This document shows, piece after piece, positions 58,276-64,000 of a stretch of 64,000 nucleotides of DNA (position 1 is the first letter of the stretch; each line of letters starts with the position of its first letter). This stretch comes from Acidiphilium sp. PA (GTDB lineage Bacteria > Pseudomonadota > Alphaproteobacteria > Acetobacterales > Acetobacteraceae). The translations under genes were made by a program, and so were the position numbers. The stretch covers positions 701,878 to 765,877 of the forward strand of contig NZ_JAIMBY010000001.1 of NCBI RefSeq assembly GCF_026191915.1, in the 5' to 3' direction. The notes beneath the pieces are model-generated. The model worked only from the letters and a program-made list of their open reading frames with translations. It did no database searches and was not told the DNA's origin.

Positions 58276-59592
58276 ATGAAAGCATTTTCCTTGACCCTTT
58301 TTACCGACCTCGGCCTTGCCGAGCCCGTGCTGCGCGCCGTGACGGCCGAATCCTACACCACGCCCACGCCAATCCAGGCGCAATCCATTCCCATCATCCT
58401 CGAAGGCCATGATCTGGTCGGCATCGCCCAGACCGGCACCGGCAAGACGGCGGCCTTCGTGCTGCCCATTTTGCACCGACTGGTCGAACAGCGCACCAAC
58501 CCCGGCGCGCGCGGCTGCCGCACGTTGATCCTTGCGCCGACCCGCGAACTGGCCACCCAGATTGCGGATGCCGCGCGCATCTATGGTAAATTCATCCGTC
58601 CCAGCGTCGCGGTCGTGATCGGCGGGGCCAAGCCCGGCCCGCAGGCCCGCCAGATGATGCCCGGCGTCGACCTGTTGGTCGCCACCCCGGGCCGTCTGCT
58701 CGACCATGTCTCCACCGGTGCCATCCGGCTCGATGGTACCGCGATGATCGTGCTCGATGAAGCCGACCAGATGCTCGATCTCGGCTTCATGCCGGCGATC
58801 CGCAAGGTCATGTCGATGCTGCCGTCCCGCCGTCAGGCGGTGATGTTCAGCGCCACCATGCCCAAGCCGATCCGTGCGCTTGCCGCCGAATTTCTGCGCA
58901 ACCCGCGGGAGGTTGCGGTCAGCGTCGAATCCAAGCCGATCGACCGGATCGACCAGCGGGTCATGCTGCTGTCCGGCGAGGCGAAGAAGGATGCGCTCGT
59001 CACGCTGATGAAAGAGCCGGGCGTTGAACGCGCCATCGTGTTCACGCGCACCAAGCATGGCGCGGACAAGGTCTGCCGCCATCTGGAAGCGGCGAACATC
59101 GGCGCCGCGGCGATCCACGGCAACAAGAGCCAGAGCCAGCGGGAACGCGCGCTCGATCAGTTCCGCCAGGGGCGCATCAAGGTGCTGGTCGCGACCGACA
59201 TCGCCGCCCGGGGCATCGATGTCGACGGGATTTCCCATGTGGTGAATTTCGAACTGCCGAACATTCCGGAATCCTATGTCCACCGCATCGGCCGCACCGC
59301 GCGCGCCGGCACGGATGGGATTGCGGTGTCGTTCGTCGAACCGGCGGAGCTCACCTATCTGCGCGATATCGAGCGCCTGATCGGCAAACAGTTGATCCCG
59401 GGCGGCGCCGTGCCCGCGCGCGGCGTGTTGCCGCCGCACCTGAACCGCGCGAACAACCAGGGCCGCAACGGTGGTGGCCAGAATCGCGGCGGGGCACCGA
59501 AGACCGGACACGGCCGGCCGCAGCAGCGCGCCTACGCCGCGCCGGGCCGCGGCCGCAGCGAGGGGAACCGCAGCGCCAGCCGCACCGGCTGA
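58276..59592 (+). CDS. DEAD-box RNA helicase, RhlE type
   Basis: 438 residues from ATG 58276, with GGAG at a 7-nt spacer. Motifs in order: Q motif YTTPTPIQAQSIP, motif I AQTGTGKTAAF, PTRELA, TPGRLLDH, VLDEADQML, FSATMP, IVFTRTKHGADK, ATDIAARGIDVDG and HRIGRTARAG. The C-terminus is a Gly/Asn/Arg-rich RNA-binding tail. It unwinds RNA in ribosome assembly or mRNA turnover. A 291-bp gap upstream has no gene and could carry a long 5' untranslated region. A strong hairpin follows 28 bp after the stop. Confidence 0.93.
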   Translation: MKAFSLTLFTDLGLAEPVLRAVTAESYTTPTPIQAQSIPIILEGHDLVGIAQTGTGKTAAFVLPILHRLVEQRTNPGARGCRTLILAPTRELATQIADAARIYGKFIRPSVAVVIGGAKPGPQARQMMPGVDLLVATPGRLLDHVSTGAIRLDGTAMIVLDEADQMLDLGFMPAIRKVMSMLPSRRQAVMFSATMPKPIRALAAEFLRNPREVAVSVESKPIDRIDQRVMLLSGEAKKDALVTLMKEPGVERAIVFTRTKHGADKVCRHLEAANIGAAAIHGNKSQSQRERALDQFRQGRIKVLVATDIAARGIDVDGISHVVNFELPNIPESYVHRIGRTARAGTDGIAVSFVEPAELTYLRDIERLIGKQLIPGGAVPARGVLPPHLNRANNQGRNGGGQNRGGAPKTGHGRPQQRAYAAPGRGRSEGNRSASRTG

Positions 59593-59620
59593 GCCGCAGC
59601 GCCACCAGATTCACCTTGTT

Positions 59621-59665
59621 GCGACGCGCACGGCCAGGGGGTTGCCCCTGGCCGTGCTGCGTCGC
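59621..59665 (+). terminator. Strong hairpin downstream of the RhlE-type gene
   Basis: CACGGCCAGGGG pairs with CCCCTGGCCGTG (12 bp, loop GTTG), extended by GCGACGC with GCGTCGC across a small internal bulge. No T-run follows, so it may work as a Rho-assisted terminator or a 3'-end stabiliser separating the helicase gene from pntAA. Confidence 0.6.
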
Positions 59666-59805
59666 GCCGATCGCGCTTGACATCGCACGCCGCCCATGGT
59701 GCGAGAGTTCAACGCGGGCGGCGTCCTTGTGGCATTTATGTCGCTTGCGATGGGGCTCGCCAACATAATATTCGATTGCATGCGCTGCACGAAGGGATGG
59801 AACTG

Positions 59806-60945
59806 ATGCGTCTAGCGGTATTGAAAGAGCGCCTGCCGGGGGAAACCCGCGTCGCCGCGGTGCCCGATTCGGTCAAGAAACTCACGGCTATGGGCATTCA
59901 GGTGGTGATCGAGGCCGGGGCGGGGGAAGCCGCTGCGATTTCGGACGCCGCGCTGCGGGATGCCGGTGCCGAGATTGTGGCCGATGCGGCAACCGCGCTT
60001 GCGGGTGCCGGCGTGGTTCTTACCGTTCAGGCACCCGACGACGCCACCCTCGCGATGATCCCGCGCGGCGCGCTGCTGATTGGTACGCTGGGCGCGGCCG
60101 GCAATCCATCGCTTGCCCAGTCCTATGCCGCGGCCGGCATCGATGCCTGTTCGATGGAACTGCTGCCGCGCATCACCCGCGCCCAGTCGATGGACGTGCT
60201 GTCCTCACAGGCCAATCTCGCCGGGTATCGGGCGGTGATCGAGGGGGCGGAAGCCTTCCCGCGCGGCTTTGCCATGATGATGACCGCGGCCGGCACCGTG
60301 CCGCCGGCCCGGGTCTTTGTGGTGGGTGCCGGGGTTGCCGGTCTGCAGGCCATTGCCACCGCGCGGCGGCTCGGCGCGATCGTTTCGGCGACCGATGTCC
60401 GGCCCGCGGCGAAGGAGGAAATCAAATCCCTGGGTGCCACGTTCATCGGGGTCGAGGATGAGGAAAGCAAAGCCCAGACCGGCGCCTATGCCAAGGAGAT
60501 GAGCGCCGAGTTCCGCGCCAAACAGGCCGCGCTGATCGCCGAAACCGTGGCGAAAAACGACATTGTCATCTGCACCGCCTTGGTGATGGGCCGCAAGGCA
60601 CCGATCATCGTGACAGCGGAAGCGGTCGCCGCCATGCGCATGGGTAGCGTGATTGTCGATATCGCGGCGGATGCCGGCGGCAATTGTGGGGCCACGATGC
60701 CGGGCGAACGCATCGTTACCGATAACGGCGTGGTGGTGCTCGGCTACCGCAACTGGCCCGCGCGCATCGGCGTTGCCGCCAGCACGCTCTATGCACGTAA
60801 CCTGCTGACGTTTTTGACCAATTTCTGGGACAAGGACAGCAAAACCCCGAAACTGCCGGCCGAGGACGATATCGTCAAAGGCGTGCTGCTGACCCGGGGT
60901 GGTGCCGTTGTTCATCCGAATTTCATGCAACAGGCGGCGGCATAA
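59806..60945 (+). CDS. pntAA: NAD(P) transhydrogenase subunit alpha part 1
   Basis: 379 residues from MRLAVLKERLPGETRVA; GAAGGGATGGAACTG precedes this ATG, and an in-frame ATG at 59797 adds three residues. NAD(H)-binding domain I is complete: RVFVVGAGVAGLQAIATARRLGA, ATDVRPAAKEEIKSLGA, and the conserved RAQSMDVLSSQANLAGYRAV. It is the soluble dI component that transfers hydride to NADP+ via PntB. This three-gene split is typical of alphaproteobacteria such as Rhodospirillum rubrum. A 115-bp repeat element separates it from pntAB. Confidence 0.96.
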   Translation: MRLAVLKERLPGETRVAAVPDSVKKLTAMGIQVVIEAGAGEAAAISDAALRDAGAEIVADAATALAGAGVVLTVQAPDDATLAMIPRGALLIGTLGAAGNPSLAQSYAAAGIDACSMELLPRITRAQSMDVLSSQANLAGYRAVIEGAEAFPRGFAMMMTAAGTVPPARVFVVGAGVAGLQAIATARRLGAIVSATDVRPAAKEEIKSLGATFIGVEDEESKAQTGAYAKEMSAEFRAKQAALIAETVAKNDIVICTALVMGRKAPIIVTAEAVAAMRMGSVIVDIAADAGGNCGATMPGERIVTDNGVVVLGYRNWPARIGVAASTLYARNLLTFLTNFWDKDSKTPKLPAEDDIVKGVLLTRGGAVVHPNFMQQAAA

Positions 60946-60956
60946 GAAAACAAGCA

Positions 60957-61071
60957 CTTCTTTTTTTGAAAAAAAGAAGCAAAAAAACTTTATTCCATGA
61001 GACCGTGCAGGTGAAACCACCCGTGAGCCAGATCAACAAAAGTTTTTTGCTTCTTTTTTACAAAAAAGAAG
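60957..61071. repeat. Double-hairpin intergenic element, copy D (115 bp)
   Basis: Same architecture as copies A and B: left hairpin CTTCTTTTTTT/AAAAAAGAAG, arm GCAAAAAAACTTTA, core with GTGCAGGTGAAACCACC and GAGCCAGATCA, arm AAAGTTTTTTGC and right hairpin CTTCTTTTTT/AAAAAAGAAG. It lies 11 bp after the pntAA stop and 52 bp before pntAB. The plus-strand orientation is the same as A and B, but here it is sense with the operon, whereas A and B are antisense. Confidence 0.9.
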
Positions 61072-61123
61072 CCCTTGCGTCCCTCGCCTGCCCCCATTCG
61101 CTTACCCCGCCCAGGAGCCCACA

Positions 61124-61519
61124 ATGACCCCAGCCGAACTCGCGGGCCAGGCCGCCAACCTTGCCCATAAAGCGTCCATCCTCGCGCAGAACGCCGCCGG
61201 CTTTGCCGCCCAGGAAGCCGCGCGCGGGCCGCACGGTGCGCCGCTGATCGACCTGTTCGCCGTCTTCGTGATGGCGGTGTTCGTGGGGTATTACGTGATC
61301 TGGAGCGTTACCCCCGCACTCCACTCCCCGCTGATGGCCGTCACCAACGCCATCTCTTCGGTCATCATTGTCGGCGCCATGCTCGCCGCCGGTCTGCACG
61401 GCGATTTCGCGGCCCATGCGTTCGGCTTTCTCGCCATCATGCTGGTGTCGGTGAATATTTTCGGCGGCTTCATGGTCACCGCGCGTATGCTCTCAATGTT
61501 CCGTAAAAAGACCAAATAA
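61124..61519 (+). CDS. pntAB: NAD(P) transhydrogenase subunit alpha part 2
   Basis: 131 residues with three or four helices (FAVFVMAVFVGYYVIWSV, AISSVIIVGAMLAAGLHG, FGFLAIMLVSVNIFGGFMVTARML). This is the first half of the proton-conducting domain dII. AGGAG precedes the ATG. It lies 12 bp before pntB. The IFGGFMVT.RML.MF end is characteristic of the split alpha-2 subunit. Confidence 0.95.
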   Translation: MTPAELAGQAANLAHKASILAQNAAGFAAQEAARGPHGAPLIDLFAVFVMAVFVGYYVIWSVTPALHSPLMAVTNAISSVIIVGAMLAAGLHGDFAAHAFGFLAIMLVSVNIFGGFMVTARMLSMFRKKTK

Positions 61520-61531
61520 GGCGAGGCCGAA

Positions 61532-62947
61532 ATGAATTACGCATCCGATCCGGGCATCACGCTCGCTTATATCGTCTCGGCCGTCCTGTTCATCCTTGCG
61601 CTGCGCGGGTTGTCGAGCCCCGTTACCTCGCGCCGCGGCAACCAGCTTGGCATGGCCGGCATGGTCATCGCCATTTTGGCCACACTTGCGCATCCGGGCA
61701 TGCTGCTCGGTGGCGTCGGGCTGATCATCGTCGCCGTCGCCATCGGTGGCACGGCGGGCGCCGTGGTCGCCAAGCGCATCCAGATGACGGCGCTGCCGCA
61801 GCTGGTCGCCGCCTTCCACTCGCTGGTCGGACTCGCGGCGGTGTTCGTCGCCGCCGCGGCGCTCAATGCGCCGCAGAGTTTCGGTATCGGCACGCCCGGG
61901 CATCTGCGGCTCGAAAGCCTGATTGAAATGTCGATCGGTCTTGCGATCGGCGCGGTCACCTTCACCGGCTCGATCATCGCCTTCGCCAAACTGCAGGCGT
62001 TGATGAAGGGCACGCCGATCACCTTCAAGGGCCAGCACTACCTCAACCTTGCGATCGGCATCCTGATCCTGATCCTGATCATCGCCTTCGTCGCCTCGGG
62101 CGGCTCGCAGACCCTGTTCTGGCTGATCGCCCTCGCCGCCCTCGCGCTGGGCTTCCTGCTGATCATCCCGATCGGCGGGGCGGACATGCCGGTCGTGGTC
62201 TCGATGCTGAACTCCTACTCCGGCTGGGCTGCCGCCGGCATCGGTTTTACCATCAGCAATTACGCGCTGATCATCACCGGTGCGCTGGTGGGTTCCTCGG
62301 GTGCGATCCTGTCCTACATCATGTGCAAGGGCATGAACCGCTCGATCATCAACGTGCTGCTCGGGGGGTTCGGCACCGATGCCGGCGCGGGCGGGCCGGC
62401 CGCGAGCATGGGGGACAAAACCGTCAAATCCGGCTCCGCGGAAGATGCCGCCTTCATCATGTCCAACGCCTCGAAAGTGATCATCGTGCCCGGCTACGGC
62501 ATGGCGGTCGCGCAGGCGCAGCACGCCGTCCGCGAAATGGCCGATCTGCTCAAGGCGGAAGGTGTGGAAGTCAAATACGCCATCCACCCCGTCGCCGGCC
62601 GCATGCCCGGCCATATGAACGTGCTTCTCGCCGAAGCCAACGTGCCCTACGATGAAGTGTTCGAACTCGAAACCATCAATAACGAATTCTCCACCGCCGA
62701 CGTCGTTTACGTCATCGGCGCCAACGACGTCACCAACCCCGCCGCCAAAACCAACGCGGCGTCGCCGATTTATGGCATGCCCATCCTGGAAGTGGACAAG
62801 GCGAAGACCGTGCTGTTCGTGAAGCGTTCGATGGCGTCCGGTTATGCGGGTGTGGATAATGAGTTGTTCTTCCGCGACAACACAATGATGCTGTTCGGGG
62901 ATGCGAAGAAGATGACTGAAGAGATTGCGCAGTCGCTGGGTAAGTGA
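61532..62947 (+). CDS. pntB: NAD(P) transhydrogenase subunit beta
   Basis: 471 residues: the membrane part of dII (about 1-270, nine helices) and the NADP(H)-binding domain III (about 290-471). The last contains [59 protein letters not shown] and [14 protein letters not shown]. It couples proton inflow to NADPH formation. It completes the pnt operon; a palindromic repeat follows 3 bp after the stop. Confidence 0.96.
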   Translation: MNYASDPGITLAYIVSAVLFILALRGLSSPVTSRRGNQLGMAGMVIAILATLAHPGMLLGGVGLIIVAVAIGGTAGAVVAKRIQMTALPQLVAAFHSLVGLAAVFVAAAALNAPQSFGIGTPGHLRLESLIEMSIGLAIGAVTFTGSIIAFAKLQALMKGTPITFKGQHYLNLAIGILILILIIAFVASGGSQTLFWLIALAALALGFLLIIPIGGADMPVVVSMLNSYSGWAAAGIGFTISNYALIITGALVGSSGAILSYIMCKGMNRSIINVLLGGFGTDAGAGGPAASMGDKTVKSGSAEDAAFIMSNASKVIIVPGYGMAVAQAQHAVREMADLLKAEGVEVKYAIHPVAGRMPGHMNVLLAEANVPYDEVFELETINNEFSTADVVYVIGANDVTNPAAKTNAASPIYGMPILEVDKAKTVLFVKRSMASGYAGVDNELFFRDNTMMLFGDAKKMTEEIAQSLGK

Positions 62948-62950
62948 AGG

Positions 62951-63003
62951 CAAGTAAGGCCAGGGGCTCTGCCCCTGGACCCCGCCAAAGGCTTAGCCTT
63001 TGG
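62951..63003. repeat. Palindromic intergenic unit after pntB, probable terminator
   Basis: CCAGGGGC/GCCCCTGG (loop TCT, 62960-62978), then ACCCCGC and CAAAGGC/GCCTTTG (loop TTA, 62986-63002). It is the uninterrupted form of the unit found twice at 37541-37800, sharing AAGTAAGGCCAGGGGCTCT word for word. It directly follows the pntB stop and probably ends the operon transcript. Confidence 0.75.
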
Positions 63004-63275
63004 AATCAATGAGTTAGCGTTCCGCGCACACGCATGCCTTTTATCAGACGGGAAAGGTGTTGTTTGACCGTCAACACCGGAACTCACTACACATTCGCCG
63101 ATAGATCTTATTTTTATAGTGTTATCTCCCAAAACGGTGTCAACCTGAAGTTGAAAAATTCAATTTTAAGAAAAATAATTTAGTTTTTATAGAAAAAGGC
63201 TTGCCAAGCCGACAGATATCAGTGAGGTTATTTTCGTAAAGAAGTATTAATGTTATATTCTTTAGGTAAACTCGA
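63004..63275. other. AT-rich gene-free region before the beta-repeat gene
   Basis: These 272 bp change abruptly from GC-rich to AT-rich, with runs such as AAAAATTCAATTTTAAG. No gene is supported. A TATATT-like -10 element near 63252 could serve the gene at 63276. The composition break suggests the edge of a horizontally acquired segment. Confidence 0.6.
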
Positions 63276-63872
63276 ATGTCACAAAGCACGATTAGTGGAA
63301 CAGTAAATGTAAGCGTCACGATTAACACGATCGGACCGATCTACGGCGTGGGGAATTATCCAAGTCCCCTAACCATATTATCTGCAGGTTACATCGAACC
63401 CTCGCTTCAAGGACAAACTGGCGTCGATGTGAATGGCGGAACGCTTTTGAATGAGGGCATTATTAATGGTGGAATAAACGGCGGAGTTGGTGTCTTTCTG
63501 CCGTCAAGCTTAGTAACCAACGAGGGCACGATCCTCGGGGGATACGGCGCGGCGCAGGCCACCGGGGTTTCGATGTTTGGCGGGACTCTCACTAACGGAC
63601 GAAGTGGCGTGATAGAAGCTGGAAATGGAGCCGGTGGTGGCAGCGGCGTCAGTTTGACGAATGGACTCCTAACAAATTTCGGGACAATTATAGGGCAAGG
63701 GTTTGTCCAAAATTCAGTTGTTGAAAATAGTGGAACTTTGTTAAACTATGGCCTAATTACAGGCCTCCAAAGCACGGGTTATGCCCTTGATATCATGGGG
63801 GCACAGCAACAAACTATTCGACTATCGATGGGCCAAGTGCGTTCGGTGAAAATGTTGGAATATTTAGCCTGA
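63276..63872 (+). CDS. Autotransporter-like beta-strand repeat protein, short and probably frameshifted
   Basis: 198 residues, no signal peptide. It consists of imperfect repeats of about 20 residues with the pattern GGTLLNEGIINGG, SLVTNEGTILGG, GGTLTNGRSGVIEAG, GLLTNFGTIIGQ and GTLLNYGLITG. This is the parallel beta-helix pattern of autotransporter and haemagglutinin passenger domains. Base composition is AT-rich and unlike its neighbours. The last 30 residues lose the pattern, but another frame from about 63800 continues as DGPSAFGENVGIFSLKNS before stopping near 63889, so a frameshift is likely. No barrel domain follows. It is either a remnant or a secreted repeat module. Confidence 0.6.
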   Translation: MSQSTISGTVNVSVTINTIGPIYGVGNYPSPLTILSAGYIEPSLQGQTGVDVNGGTLLNEGIINGGINGGVGVFLPSSLVTNEGTILGGYGAAQATGVSMFGGTLTNGRSGVIEAGNGAGGGSGVSLTNGLLTNFGTIIGQGFVQNSVVENSGTLLNYGLITGLQSTGYALDIMGAQQQTIRLSMGQVRSVKMLEYLA

Positions 63873-63889
63873 AAAATTCATGAAGCCGC

Positions 63890-64000
63890 ATTCGGCTTTG
63901 GGCGTCATGCGGGCTTTACAACCAGACATTGGGCAGTCGCGCGGAAGCGCCGGTGCGTTGATCCGGGGCTTGCGGGCTTGGTGATGGCGAGGCGCTGGGG
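63890..64000. other. Right-edge sequence, no gene assigned
   Basis: After the beta-repeat gene a small hairpin (AAGCCG/CGGCTT, about 63887-63902) could end its transcript. The remaining bases return to high GC, but too little is present to assign a gene. Confidence 0.4.

Overview
The window is GC-rich chromosomal DNA of an alphaproteobacterium. The best fit is an Acetobacteraceae/Acidiphilium-like acidophile. This is inferred from the three-gene pntAA-pntAB-pntB transhydrogenase, the MoxR/DUF58/DUF4159/DUF1285/Nudix/cca neighbourhood and the FkbM/GT4 glycan genes; no rRNA or tRNA is present to confirm it. About 50 genes are supported, mostly in tightly packed operons with 1-30 bp overlaps.

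Layout. (1) 1-4063, minus strand: type II secretion genes gspE-F-H-I-J (gspJ cut by the window edge, no gspG between F and H), with a divergent prepilin peptidase at 4201. (2) 5009-11395, plus: a surface-glycan block with an FkbM methyltransferase, a 1,527-residue protein fusing three GT4 glycosyltransferase units, a DUF4214-like linker and an FkbM methyltransferase, and a sulfotransferase-like protein. (3) 11490-22800, minus: the core rplK-rplA-rplJ-rplL-rpoB-rpoC operon, with two copies of a 114-bp palindromic element in its gaps. (4) 22953-27640: an AT-richer accessory stretch with half a copy of that element, a trypsin-like protease, a decayed REP-type transposase fragment, an NlpC/P60-like amidase with an overlapping exported partner gene, an O-methyltransferase and an exported small protein. 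(5) 27641-37517: an unknown Pro/Arg-rich protein, then cca, Nudix and DUF1285 on the minus strand and a divergent MoxR-DUF58-DUF4159-membrane protein operon. (6) 37828-43861: a catabolic-looking patch with a frameshifted SDR, an alpha/beta hydrolase lacking its nucleophile serine, a GntR regulator, an MFS transporter and an orphan molybdenum hydroxylase large subunit. (7) 43871-45636: a DksA-like zinc finger divergent from hemN, with a perfect FNR/FixK box between them. (8) 45654-52987, minus: an XRE regulator followed by hyfB-C-E-F-G-I-like genes, a membrane complex related to group 4 hydrogenases and complex I whose large subunit lacks the nickel cysteines (Ehr-type). (9) 53271-62947: a VIT-family transporter, an AlkA-type glycosylase, a membrane protein, a FecR/DUF6600 protein, a lipoprotein, an RhlE-type helicase and the transhydrogenase operon. 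(10) 63276-63872: an AT-rich fragment of an autotransporter-like beta-repeat protein.

The signals most worth attention are the 114-bp double-hairpin intergenic element (three full copies and one half copy, in both orientations relative to transcription), the NiFe-less Hyf-like complex with a linked XRE regulator, the amidase/exported-partner pair that looks like an effector-immunity pair, and the triple-glycosyltransferase/methyltransferase fusion with an in-frame 27-bp tandem repeat between two lobes of a catalytic unit.
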